From contig CM029647.1 of NCBI GenBank assembly GCA_017311315.1, forward strand, positions 6,084,576-6,148,575: a stretch of DNA of 64,000 bases. Reading direction: 5' to 3'. The first letter of the stretch is position 1. Each line of letters opens with the position of its first letter. Both the position numbers and the translations under genes were made by a program. Of the stretch, positions 21,056 through 32,108 are shown piece after piece. This DNA comes from Dendrocalamus latiflorus (lineage: Eukaryota > Streptophyta > Magnoliopsida > Poales > Poaceae). The notes beneath the pieces were generated by a model. That model did not search any database. It was given only the letters and a program-made list of their open reading frames with translations, and was not told the origin of the DNA.

Positions 21056-22231
21056 AGAGGAATTACTTCTAGCCTCTCTCAAAGCAAATGTAACTTTTTG
21101 TGGCTAATGTGAAGGTATCAAAAGCTACGTGGAGCAATGGTCCGGGCCTTGTGTACATGTGGATACCTCCATGGGCCTTTATGCTGGGCCAGCTAAGAAC
21201 CTTTCGGAATCTACTTTGACAAAGACAGTAGCACTAGGAACCTGGCGATTTTTATAAACGGCGGCCCGCATAGCGAACTTCTTTCTTGTTTTTTTCTTTA
21301 TCTTTCCCAAGTCTTTAACATGTCCTCTCCTCCTTTTGATTAAAAGTTCGCTGCCTCTGTGTTTAGGCTTTTGATGTGTTTTTATCTTAGGTACAGGGAC
21401 AGTGCAGTTGTTCCGAGTGAAGTGACATTCAGATCTTCTTTTCCTGCTGCTGCGTGCAGGTAGTAATTAGCTAGCTCCTTCTGGTAGTTCTTAATTATTT
21501 TCCTGTGCGCATAAAACTTGTCAATTTGACTTTCTTCTTGTAAGAATGCAGTGACAGAACATAACATGGGGCACTTTGGACCACAGCTCTGCGCTCTTGC
21601 TTTTGTTTGTGTTTTCGCTTTTGAAGTTTGAACAAAATATATATATACACAGATAGCTAGCTAGGAAGAGGCTGGGATGCAAGATGTATAAGATCAAATA
21701 ATCAAATACTAACACAAGACACAAATCCTGTTACAATGCGGTTAGCAGCGCGTACTTGCAAACCAAGCATTTAGTTTGTGTGCGGTTCACTTTCTGTTTG
21801 GAAAAAACTGAAGCATTCATGTGGATGGTCGAAGTGGAGAGGGGATATCTGCTATGACCAAATGAAGTGAGCATATAGACAGATCGAACATGTTGATTTC
21901 TCCAACAAAGGAAAAACATGCATAACGTGGCAAGAGAGAGAACATAGAAGATATCAGAACGTAGGTTTATCAATCAGCCAGCAATAAGGCATGCAGATAT
22001 AGGTTACTTCGGAACCCTACACTACTACTGTAGCTCATGTCCCATTCGCCGACCATGCAACACAGCATGTAACGCGCGCCCCAATACTCCAATTCCAGCC
22101 GAGAACGCCAGCGCTGTTACCGTCGCCTTGCCCGTTGGTAAGTACGGCCTGCGCGCATTACCGTAGGCATGCATTATCGATCTCTACGCGCATACATGCA
22201 AATGCAATAATGCATAAGTGCATAGCATTAT
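20257..22231. other. Intergenic, (CT)n run, no gene
   Basis: No recognised coding exon. A (CT)n microsatellite of about 30 bp lies at 21021-21051. From about 21980 the sequence resembles 27490-27720 (CATGCAGATATA, CTCATGTC, TTACCGTCG, CCTGCCC, GGTA.GGCC), the start of a duplicated promoter segment. Confidence 0.5.
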
Positions 22232-22473
22232 GGGTTTGTTCTTTTCCTTCGAAGCTGACAGCTTTTGACTTTTGCTACAGTATCTAACTTTTAAACAGAA
22301 TATTTTCTCAAGACGGGGTCTACAAGTTAAACGATTTACACGTTAAAAGCCCAACATCTACACCAGCCAGAATTACAAGTGGGTATCTATCTCTCTGTAA
22401 TCTGTACTGTAAACATCCAAAATTCAAAAATTTCAACCAAAAGCTATAAGCCGCAGCCGAAAAGAATAGACCC
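22232..22473. mobile_element. Tourist-like MITE, uninterrupted copy
   Basis: 242 bp, starts GGGTTTGTTCTTTT and ends AAAGAATAGACCC (imperfect inverse). It has the same body as the split copy at 15508-17721, including TATTTTCTCAAGA and ATTCAAAAATTTCA. Flanked by TAT on both sides. Confidence 0.75.
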
Positions 22474-22739
22474 TATAGCATAGTGAATGTATGCTCGTGC
22501 CCGGGGCGGATGCAGGCGAGAAGATCATTGATCTCTACTACACTCACTCATGAGATCATCTCTACCGATAAATAGTAATAAACAATATATAATTTTTTAT
22601 AAGTTTTAAAAGTTTTCATTGGGTCCCAATACGTACGGCTGGATCCGCCGCTGTCGTGCCGATGATTCGATGCATGCACATGCCCGCGAGCGGCGAGCAC
22701 ATCACATGCACACAGGGAAGCCTAGCTACCTAGCTAGCT

Positions 22740-23042
22740 ATGGCCGGGAGGGAGGAGAGCAACGCGGTGGCCGTGGCGACCGCGGCCGGGCTCACCACCA
22801 TCGACCTGCGGCGTCGACAAGGACGGCATGGCACGCGCGTGCAGTTCGTACTGCAGCACGGAGCAACCAAGGAGGAGTGCTAGCTGCAAGGCGGTGAAAC
22901 GCGCCAACTTCGGGTGCCTCTGCCGTTACAGGGGCATATGCATGCTCCGGTCCATGGGCATGGACGCTGACCGCGCCATGCAGAACCCTGCAAGTGCAAC
23001 ATCCCGGGGGCGCCGACCTCGTGCTACCAGAGGCACTAAATA
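22740..23042 (+). pseudogene. DIR1-like lipid-transfer protein, decayed copy 1
   Basis: Remnant of a small secreted eight-cysteine protein of the DIR1/LTP_2 group (systemic acquired resistance signalling in Arabidopsis). Recognisable pieces in order are CGVDKDG (other frame), ACSSYC, CKAVKRANFGCLCRY, then MDADRAMQ and, after a frameshift, CNIPGAPTSC. The signal peptide cannot be read in one frame from any ATG, and at least two frameshifts are present. A sister copy lies at 30281-30597. Confidence 0.7.
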
Positions 23043-24232
23043 AGCTAGCTGGCATGCAAGCTAGCTCGAGCTGATCGATGATCCAGACGCGCATGCATGC
23101 GCTCCAGCAAATAACCTGTTCCTTAGTTATTACTCCCAACGTAAGTAAAGTGTAACTTAACGTTGTGGTCAAACACTATAATTTTGCCTTTATTTTGCAA
23201 TGTGATAGGCCGACATTCCAAATATTAAAATTCAAACCCTAAGTTTTCACCCTACAATTCAACAAAAATCAATCAACAATCATCATAATGAAACCCTAAC
23301 TTACAAATTTTAGCCCCCTGTTCTTGAAACAAATTGAGAGAAATTTAAAGCAAAGCACACATTGATCGGGTGAACTTAAGCTTCTTTCGATAGGCGAGGG
23401 TGCGAGATAATAGGGACCAGGTGATGCCATGGCGAGATGGCAGGTGAGGGCTGCTAGTGGCGTCGATTTCTCCCATGCTTCGATGACTGATCGCTGACTG
23501 GCTAGGTGTTATTATGCGGCACGTGTGGTGCACATCTTCTGACCAGCTGTGCGAGACAAATAAGTGTCGAGGGCTGTTATGAGGTGACACGCTTTGAGAT
23601 CGATCAAATGGATGACGTGGCCTATTATGATCCTCCCTCTTAGGCTGGTGCAAGGGCTACCTCAGCTTGCTGTTGTTGCTTCATGGGTTGAGAGAAGCGG
23701 AGACTCTTCGTGGATTGCTGCTAGCAACTAAAAATTTGGGTTGCTAGTGCTCTATTCATTGGGCTTCAAGGAAGGGATCGGATGCATTGAGTCTAGTCTG
23801 AGCTGGGAGGTTCACACATCAGCTAGAGGTGCTAAACCGCTAAAAAAATTTTTGAACTCAATGTCCTGTAACACTTGGTAAACAACTAACCTTGCTTACG
23901 TCCCTGATTTTTTCCATATACACTTTTTTTAATGTGGAAAAATGGAAAGATAGTTATAGTATATTATTTAATAGAGCTATGTATAGTCTAATGATATTAA
24001 TTTGTTTATATTTAGTGTCTTATTAATTTATATGTATAATGGACTTTAAATTTATATTGCGAAACGGTGAGTAGTCATTGTTGCGTAGTGTGATCAGTTA
24101 CCATGATTCCTTTTGTTGTTTTGAGATTTCGTACCTTCTGATCAGCTGCCGTCAGGCGTCGTGTTGCATGCGTGTATACCGCATTGCGGGTCTACCGTAC
24201 GTGTTGCATAATCATCATGAGAACCCCATTAT
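23043..24232. other. Intergenic, no gene recognised
   Basis: Short open frames only, for example minus 23345-23653, with no family resemblance. The part 23880-24070 is very AT-rich. Confidence 0.45.
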
Positions 24233-24664
24233 AGCAGGGGATGCCCCGGCGCTCGCTCGGCCACGTCCCCCGCCCGCGCGCTCCGGCCGGCACGTGGCGG
24301 GGGATTTCGGTACGGCTGGGGGAGGGAAATCCCTCCTGTTTTTCGGAAATTACGTACAGGTCTATTTTCCTCGCAAAAAGGTTCTTTTTTCTCGCGAAGA
24401 GGTCCCTGGCGGTTTTTTTACGGCGGATTTTTCTGAAAAACCCCCTCCAGTTTGCAGGATGGCGCCCCGCGGTTTTCTCAATTGCGTACGGGTCCTCATT
24501 TCATTACATACGGGTCCTCAATTTTTACGAAAAAACCCTTTACCTTTTTCGAAAATACGCATGTGCCCTCGATTTTTTTTAAAAAACTCCTCACAAATTA
24601 TCGCCTCTTTTACTTCGGTGCACACGGTGGCTGGTGCGGCGTGTCGCCGCGCCTATGCTGCTAG
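24233..24664 (+). mobile_element. Small non-autonomous Helitron, copy 1
   Basis: Ends in a near-perfect hairpin (GTGCGGCG / CGCCGCGC) followed by a short spacer and CTAG before T, the Helitron 3' signature. The body has AAATTACGTACGGGTCC-like words repeated. The 5' end is diverged from the TCCCGGGGG start of the copy at 25203. Confidence 0.65.
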
Positions 24665-25190
24665 TAACCAAAACAAAGCGGGGGGAAACGCTGCGTCCTT
24701 TTTTCAAAAATTACGTAAAGGTCCTTTTTCCTCGTGAACAGGTCCCTGCAAGTTTTTTTAGCCCCTCCATTTTGCAGGATAGCGCCCCGCGTTTTCCTAA
24801 ATTACGTACGGGTCCTCGTTTATTTACGTACAGCCCCGTTTATTTACATACAGGTCCTCGATTTTTTACGGAAAAACCCTTTAACTTTTTCGAAAATACA
24901 CATGCGCCCTCGATTTTTTTATCTCCTCACGAATTATCGCCTCTTTTACTTCGATGCACACGGTGGTTGGCGCCCCGCGCTTTCCTAAATTACGTACGGG
25001 TCCTCGTTTATTTACGTACAGACCCGTTTATTTACGTACAGGTCCTCGATTTTTTACGAAAAAACCCTTTAACTTTTTCAAAAATACACATGCGCCCTCG
25101 ATTTTTTTTAAACTCCTCACGAATTATCGCCTCTTTTCCTTCGATACACACGGTGGCTGGCGCGGCGTGGCGCCGCGCCTACGAGGCTAG
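24665..25190 (+). mobile_element. Small Helitron, copy 2, internal duplication
   Basis: The 3' end carries a perfect 8-bp hairpin (GCGCGGCG TGG CGCCGCGC) then ACGAGG and CTAG before T. Its 5' end is missing. A segment of about 188 bp is duplicated in tandem (units start near 24783 and 24971, both GCCCCGCG..TTTCCTAAATTACG). Confidence 0.75.
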
Positions 25191-25202
25191 TAACAATATT
25201 AC

Positions 25203-25490
25203 TCCCGGGGGGGTTCCGGCCTCCTCGCGCGCCCACGTCACCCCGCGCCCGCGTTCCGGCCAGCGCGTGGCGTGGGGTTTCGCGTACGGCCGGAGGAGGT
25301 GTTTTCCTCCTGTTTTCCGAAAATTACGTAAAGGACCTTTTTCCTCGCAAAAAGGTCCCTGCAAGTTTTTTTCCCTAAAAAAATTTTTGATAGCGCCCCG
25401 CGGGTTTCCAAAATTACGTATAGGTCCTTCTTTACTTACGTACAGGCCCTTACAGGTCCTCGGTTTTTTACGAAAAAGACCTTTGGCTAG
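25203..25490 (+). mobile_element. Small Helitron, copy 3, 3' truncated
   Basis: Starts TCCCGGGGGGGTTCCGGCC twelve bases after copy 2 ends and follows the family to about 25490, where similarity stops before the hairpin. Confidence 0.6.
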
Positions 25491-25968
25491 GGGAGCTTCT
25501 ATGGGGGAGGGGGAAACTCACTGGAGGTGATGGCGGCACTTGGGAAGGCCCGGAGTAGCTTGGCGATGGTGACCTTGTTGGCAACAAAGAGGACGCCCAT
25601 GGCGACAGCGAATTCCGACAATAGTGGAACTACAAAAGGGTGTGCATGAGCTTGCTTGCATGAATACGGAGGTATGGGTGAGTGGAATCGAGGTACGGCT
25701 CACCGTAGAGAGAGGAAGGCTTACGGCGGCATTCTGACCGAAGGTGAAGAAGAAAGCCTAGCCCGAGTGGTCCACTGCATGAAAGGCCAATCAAATGAGT
25801 AGGGTGCTTAAGGGAGAGGTAAGGCGTGTTCTGATGGAATTGAGAGAGAGAAGCTCATCGAAGTTGCTAGAACATGATGGCATGCTCACCGATGTCACGA
25901 ATGACTTCGGTTTCTCGGTGTCTCAGTAAGCAAGGTGCTCAAGAAACTCGCGTAATAGACCGAGGGGG
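25491..25968. other. Possible LTR-element interior
   Basis: No complete gene. The minus strand of 25525-25620 has a short coding-looking segment (FAVAMGVLFVANKVTIAKLL) that I cannot assign. The stretch ends in a purine tract (CGAGGGGG, 25961-25968) just before a putative LTR. Confidence 0.35.
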
Positions 25969-26765
25969 TGTTATGAAGAGCAAAAGCGCAATTTGGGGGC
26001 TTTGTAGGTACGGAATGGCTGAGGGTAGAGTGCGAGTTCTCGTGAATGCAATAGAACGGCGTGGCTTGATTTCTCGTGCGTGAAACATGAGGTGCGAAAG
26101 AAGACAAGAGGGAATAGATACATCATGTTCAGGCAACGGGTAGGTAGGGGTTGGCAGCTACAGAGAGGAACTGTGGGTGCATCATTAGAAACCAAGGGCA
26201 ACACGGCCATGGCTGAGCTGGCGCGACGCACGAGGTGCAAGATGAATACTGCGAGCGAGCCCCACACAGTAGAGAGAGAAAGAAAATGGGTGATGGCTGA
26301 GAGGATTGGGTAATTTTAAACTTATAAAATTTGCTCCAAAAATTATGAAAATATTTTTGGAAGCTCCTGATAAAGTGTAGCTCATTAGATAAAATTTTCA
26401 GAATTTTATATTCTCTAGAATTTTTTCAAAAATTCTGGGAAAGCTACTATCCCATATAAAGTCAATTTCTATTTTAATTAAATTTTTAGATCATGTTCAA
26501 AAATTACTCAAATATTTATTTGCAATGCTATGATTATATTTATAAGTTTTAAGGTTGATTTCCACCATACTTTCTGTCATTCCACTTTTAACCATCTTTT
26601 CTAACATTTGGTTTTTTATTTAATTTGATTCATATTTTATGCACTTTTGATTTTTGAAAATACTTTTTCAGAGAAACTCCAATAAAAGTCAAGAGAGAAC
26701 AAATGCATGCAAAATTTTTTAAATTACCCTTATTTTCATAATTCTTGGAATTTTAGGATGTTACA
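25969..26765 (+). repeat. Putative 3' or solo LTR
   Basis: About 797 bp from TGTTATGAAGAGC (after a purine tract) to GGATGTTACA, with TG..CA ends and very AT-rich in its second half. This resembles LTRs of grass Gypsy elements, but no second copy or target duplication is visible here. Confidence 0.4.
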
Positions 26766-27775
26766 TAAATGTATTGATATTTCTTTTTTATTAAAAAAGT
26801 GTTAAGTAAACTTATATTTCTGTCTTAAAATGTTTTGCCAAGTACATTACACATATAGAATCAACGATTCCTACAGCTACGCGCGTGCAACTTACTAGTA
26901 TGAAAGGAAGTAGGTGCAACCCACTCCTAGGGTGTGATCGATCATGTAACCCAATTTTGACTGGTGCACTATATCAGTTTGAAAAATTCTAAAAAAAATC
27001 GATGGTACTATGGAGTGTTAGAACCTTCAAATTTTCATCTTGAACCTCGAAATGCGTTAGAATGGGAAAAAAGATAAATTTTGCTGTGAATAGTAACATT
27101 ATTTTTCTCTTTTCCTTTTGATATGATTTATCCTTCGCTAGAAGTTCCTCATTTTTGTTAATCTTAACAAAGAATGAATTTAAACTTAAAACTACATACA
27201 TAGGTAGAGTAAATTGAGAAGTACATGTTGAATTATTTTCAGAATTTTCATGTTCATTTGATACCTCAACCGGCCGGTTGCATATATTTACATCCTAAAG
27301 GTGGGTTGCACTTGATAAGATGCAAAGGAATTAAAGTAGCATATACATGTACAGAACAGGCTAGTTTTTCCCGCAAAGGAAAATATAATGTGAGAATGTA
27401 TGAAGTACAGACATGCATGCATCGTTGTGTGTGTCTGAGACCGATAATAGCATGCTGCTGAATCCTGATCAGCCAAATATCAGGATTCAGACATGCAGAT
27501 ATACGTTACTAATTTACAGCGCTACCTTGCGCTAGCTAGCCCCATGTCTCATTCACGCATTTCTTGTAAATCGTCGTACTCTGGATACCATGCGGACTCA
27601 ATTAAAAACGGCCACTTGACATGAAATGACACTCCTTATATACGTCCATCCAAATCCAGCCAGGAATTACCGTCGGCCTGCCCATTGGTACGGCCGGTCT
27701 GCACTGGCACCGCGCGCATGTACCTGCTGTGTACTACTGTAGATCAGTGGTAGTCCTAAGATCGAAAATTAGAGG
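26766..27775. other. AT-rich; duplicated DIR1-locus upstream part
   Basis: No gene. The part 27490-27720 resembles 21980-22170, which suggests it is the upstream segment of the second DIR1-like copy, now separated from it by later insertions. A CTAGT preceded by GCGCGTGCAACTTA at 26881-26899 may be another weak Helitron end. Confidence 0.45.
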
Positions 27776-28290
27776 GGCTAATGGTGAGGTGAAGCTCGCC
27801 GATGCTGTACTCGTCGGTGAGGCGGGCGAGCTCGAACATGTCCGCAGCTTGCACCCAGCCCACAGGCATGCACAGACCAACATAGCAACGTAGGAGAGGC
27901 CTTCTTGCTTCTACGGGTGCACGTCAAGGTAGTCTTGCCTTTCCCATTTCTTGTAGATGAGGTGTTCTGGGGCAGCAAGCTCCAGAACTAGAACACTTCA
28001 ATTCCTTGCATTGTGGCAATGAAGACATAAATTAACATCAAGATTGGGTCGAAGATTTATTCGATTGATGTTTTGGTAGTCTGAGCTTACAAGTTCGTCG
28101 ATGACTCACATCATGCGCGTCTTCTGTCGGTTGCCCCTGGTGTCGAGGTTGCGGTACGCCTCAAGAATGGCTTTGCACACTGGGATGATGTCATCCCCGG
28201 GGACCCAGGCGTCGAGCGACAAGGCCTCAGCCCACCTCTTCGAGCTGATGAACCCACCAACGTGAAGGTTGGCAGCCGAACCTGCCATCC
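27776..28290 (-). pseudogene. Ferredoxin-nitrite reductase fragment
   Basis: Internal exons of plastid nitrite reductase (reduces nitrite to ammonium with a sirohaem/4Fe-4S centre). The minus strand from 28279 reads NLHVGGFISSKRWAEAL then DAWVPGDDIIPVCKA and RGNRQKTRMM. Tryptophan is then replaced by TGA (28106), and a GTAAGC donor sits near 28090. A second piece near 27960-27776 reads KKWERQDYLDVHP, a TAG, then after a shift VQAADMFELARLTDEY. Only a short part of the ~590-residue protein remains, with stops and a frameshift. Confidence 0.82.
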
Positions 28291-28309
28291 TTCACGGCTG
28301 GCATGTACA

Positions 28310-28844
28310 CGAGGCTCGTATATTGTGGCATGCGTGCATGGAGAATGGCTTGGTGCCGATGATTCAATCTAGTTTACCCACAGGTGCGGAGCTAGAATTT
28401 GAACATAGGGGAGTCGAGGTCAAATAAACACCGAAGACACAAAAAAACTATAGCATAACAATGTTATCAATTTCCAACATAATATGGACAACACAACATA
28501 GAAATATATGTTGACCCAATACAAAAGGAATTAAACTACAAATATATTAACTTAAATTTATCTCTACAACTATTAAGCAAATCATGTTTATTAAATTTTA
28601 ATTAGAACTAAACTCCACTATAATTTTCTTTCGAAAGCCTGTTACGCCTAATCATCCCTGCGCTTTAGTTCCTTGCCACGACGCCATGACATGGACTTCT
28701 TGCCTGTTGGCTTCAGCTGTAGCTCCATTCAAGTTATTGTGATTCAAGAAAAAGACGTGAAATGTGAATGGTATAGAGGAATGCGAGTAATTGAAACATC
28801 AAGCTGTTGTTTAATCAATGGTGTTACCTACAGCTTAAAATTAA
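28310..28844. other. Intergenic, no gene
   Basis: AT-rich, nothing recognised. Confidence 0.4.
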
Positions 28845-29036
28845 CAGTTTTGCTATGGCACAGTCGACTGAAATTTTTTATCTCTCAGTCACTTAAAATT
28901 GCACTCTCAGTCACCTAAATTTGCAGTGTGCTAATTCACCCCTGCTGAAGTTGCACTCTTAATCACCTAAAATTACAGTGTAAAAAAGTGACTGAAAATA
29001 AAGAAAAAAAACAGTCGTCTGTACAATAGTCACTCC
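28845..29036 (+). mobile_element. MULE-type MITE, copy 2
   Basis: 192 bp. Starts CAGTTTTGCTATGGCACAG and ends CAATAGTCACTCC, the same two distinct ends as copy 1 (9014-9269) but in the opposite orientation. Flanked by a perfect 10-bp duplication TTAAAATTAA (28835-28844 and 29037-29046). Confidence 0.85.
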
Positions 29037-29224
29037 TTAAAATTAAATATAGTAATATTTAGATTAAATTATCAGTACGCATGCTCAAGACTATATTGAC
29101 TCGGAGTCATGTGAATTGTTACCGTCAGATTTCATTAAAAAGTCCTAATATACAGATACTTAGCAACTTAATCTAATACACTCATTAATACTCGATAGAG
29201 TTATACATCATCCGCTAAACAAAC

Positions 29225-29626
29225 TCCGGGGGATTCCCGGCCCCGGAGCCCCTCCACGTCGCCCTTTTGCCTCCCTCGGCCGGCGCGTGGCCGAAAAATT
29301 TGCGTACGGCCGGGGGAGGCCATTTCCCTCAGCTTTTTGCAAATTACGTAAAGGTCCTTTTTCCTCGCGAAAAGGTCCCTGCAAGTTTTGTTTTTTTTAA
29401 AATATTTTGATAGCGCCCCGCCGGTTCCCGAAATTACATATAGGTCCTTATTTACTCACGTACAGGTCCTTACAAGTCCTCGATTTTTTACAAAAAAAGA
29501 CCTTTGATTTTTCCGAAATTACGCATATATCCTCGATTTTTTTATGGAACTCCCTGCGAATTATCGTCTCTTTTACTTTGGTCCATATGGTAGCTAGCGC
29601 GACGTGCGCCACGCTTATGCAGCTAG
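29225..29626 (+). mobile_element. Small non-autonomous Helitron, copy 4
   Basis: Starts TCCGGGGGATTCCCGGCC and ends CTAG before T (29623-29626). The subterminal hairpin is degraded (GCGCGACGTGCGCCACGC). The body matches copies at 24-25.5 kb, so this full-length copy of about 402 bp defines the family. Confidence 0.7.
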
Positions 29627-29840
29627 TATTCATGACGATCAATAGACGGGCAGGCCCCTGCCAGCCGCCCTTCCGCCCCTGATTACCCGTGACTGGCCAG
29701 TACACGTAATGGAGACAAGCGCGCGGGCACATGCACGTCACGGACCACGCAACCCCCACGCTCTACAAACACGCATCTACAATATATAGGTGGTACACAC
29801 ACAGAAGTGCATTAGCCTACACCACCGAATGAAAAAGGTG

Positions 29841-30114
29841 GTGATCGGTTCGCCTGAAAGTCTCATGGTTTATGGCTGAAAATACTGTAGCTGTTGAAAA
29901 AAGCACTGTAGCTGACAGAGACTTATTTACCATAATTAAATTTAAAAAATTTAAAAATAGAAAAAACATATTAGTCCATCACGTATAATATAAACAAATA
30001 CGAGGAAAAAAAGAACCGGTAAAAAAACTCAAAAAAGCCAAAAGTTCAGAAAAACACGAAATTTATGAATAGTTCAAAAATAAGCTGAAGCCAGAAGCTG
30101 AAGCCATATTGATC
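29841..30114. mobile_element. MITE, GTGATCGGTTCGGCTGA family, copy 1
   Basis: About 275 bp. Shares TCATGGTTTATGGCTGAAAA, CTGTAGCTGACAGAG, GTATAATA.AAACAAATACG and ATAAGCTGAAGCC with copies at 51898 and 56643. Ends are imperfect inverted repeats. Confidence 0.75.
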
Positions 30115-30280
30115 AGGGCCAAAATGTTAAATCGAATCGTACCAGTCTATACTGGGGTTTATTACCCATTTTTGTACTTGCTGTTTTGTTTTCCAATTAC
30201 ACGGATCAGCCTCTGCCCACGCACGTAGCTAGCTAAGCCAATCCGATCGACCCTATTGGCTGGGACCTGGGAGGAAGGCG

Positions 30281-30597
30281 ATGAGCAACCCCGTCCGTCG
30301 CCGTCGCCGTGGCGCTGCTCGTCGTGGCGACGGCGTGGGAAGCGGCCGGGTTCGTCGTCTGCAAGGTCAACACGGACAGCATGAAGGCCGCGTGCAGCTT
30401 GCACGGAGGGCACGCCCAAGGAGGAGCGCTGCAAGGCGGTGGCGCACGCCGACTTCGGGTGCCTCTGCACTCTGCAGGTACGAGGGCGCGCTCCAGGACA
30501 TGGGCGACATGGACGCCGACCGCGCCATGCAGATCCCGCCAAAGTGCAGCAACCCCGGGGCGCCGACCTCGTGCTGGCGCAGTGAAATTGCTGGCCA
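30281..30597 (+). pseudogene. DIR1-like lipid-transfer protein, decayed copy 2
   Basis: A better preserved sister of 22740-23042. A hydrophobic leader (VALLVVATAWEAAG) is followed by CKVNTDSMKAACS. The frame is then lost by a small deletion near 30395. CKAVAHADFGCLC resumes, followed by a 7-base duplication (CTCTGC repeated, 30468-30478). The last part CRYEGALQDMGDMDADRAM..GAPTSCW ends at the TGA at 30595-30597. The ATG at 30281 is out of frame with the leader. Not functional unless these are sequence errors. Confidence 0.75.
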
Positions 30598-32005
30598 GGG
30601 GGCTAATCAATCACCTCGGTGGCCATCGTTTTGTGCTATGTTAGGTCATCTCACGTCGTGTTTGATTTGTTGTTTCCGCTTCTCGTTCTGGTCGATCGGC
30701 CGGCTGGCTGTCTATGCATGCTTGTGCTAGTCGCGGTGCCTATATCCTGATCTCGAGCTTTTTGTGAGTCATTGTTGTGTACTCTGTAGTCTGTACTGCC
30801 TGCCTCAACCGTGTCGCCGCGATAAAATTTGCCGGCTTTGTCCGTCTTAGAAGAACAAAATATCTTTTGTGCCTTACTCTCACCAAATATATCGAGGGAG
30901 CATTGCCTGTTGCTCACGCTAGTGCGTAGTTAGATAGAGTGATCCTTGGAGGTGAGAATTTTCACACGCTGAATCTTCGTTGCCAATATGTCCTGACTCG
31001 GACAACCAGCAGCATGCACCCTACTGGTGTCCGCTTGGTTACCAATCAGATTTGACCAATTTTTTTGACCCGGTTGCCGTCTCGTGACTATCAGCATCTC
31101 CCAGTGGTAACTGCTCTGAAACTGAAAGCAACAACAGCTGAATAATGCCCATATCCACGGCCAACATCCTCAGGAATAGGAGAGGCACATAAAAAATGAA
31201 CCGATGCACCGCAGATCCATAGCTTCCAACAGTTGGTTTCTACGAGAAATCACCAGACTGCACATAGTACGGCTCTGAATATTATTCCGAAATCCAGGTG
31301 CAGCCCATCCCAGCGTGTTACAGGAGGAGAGTGACAGTGATGAACAAAACAAGAGCTAGGCAGGCAGAAACGCAGACTCCAAGAACCCCCAACCCCCTGC
31401 TCTCTCACCACCCTCCTCTGGCATTCACGCACCTTTACATGTTCAGAAATGATACGCCGTACCTGCTTGGAGCATCTTCTTCCATCACCATCCCAAGCAT
31501 CCATCGAGGTAATTCCTTGAACCATCTTCTTTCACTGAATAAGTTTACTCCCCCCGCTTAGATTTTGCGTACCATATCCGCCGGTTTGATATTCTATGAT
31601 TGGCACAAATAATTGTCCCATCTTTCTACATGCCCTGGTCCTGTAGAACAAAAGGAACAAAAAAGGGTGAACTAAATGGCTATCGAAGCATGGTATTTGA
31701 CTTCTTACGTTCAAAATGGAACACAGAAAATCAGATGCAGAGAAGCACATGTGTAACGGACAAGGTGATGCAATGTAAATAATTGAAGGAAGATCTGGCG
31801 TTGCTAAGTTTCAGACGCCTCTGTTACCCCGTGTGTGCGTGCATGCGAGAGAGAGGAGCCACCTGGTGGTCTCTGCAGTCCCCACTGCTCCCTCCCTATA
31901 TCATTGTCTGCATGGTATGGCACAGGGATATGCATATGCTAGGCATGAACAGAGCCAGGGGCGGGCACACACAAGAGCCATTGCAGTATTGCACCAGTCT
32001 CCCAT
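30598..32005. other. Intergenic; distal EPFL9 upstream region
   Basis: No exon recognised. Contains the presumed regulatory DNA of the EPFL9 gene. Confidence 0.4.
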
Positions 32006-32013
32006 CTATATAG
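32006..32013 (+). promoter_or_regulatory. TATA box of EPFL9 gene
   Basis: CTATATAG about 100 bp before the ATG, placing transcription start near 32040 and giving a leader of about 70 nt. Confidence 0.45.
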
Positions 32014-32108
32014 CTTCTAGCAGTTGCACCCTTATGTTGTTTCTCTAATCCAAGCGCCATACCACCTTCCTCCCGTTCCCTATCCATTTGCCCATTTGAA
32101 GAAGGGTT

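Noticed and set aside
26881..26899. Possible Helitron 3' end (CTAGT after GCGCGTGCAACTTA)
   Set aside because: The hairpin is weak and no related copy is seen here. Only mentioned within the stretch entry.
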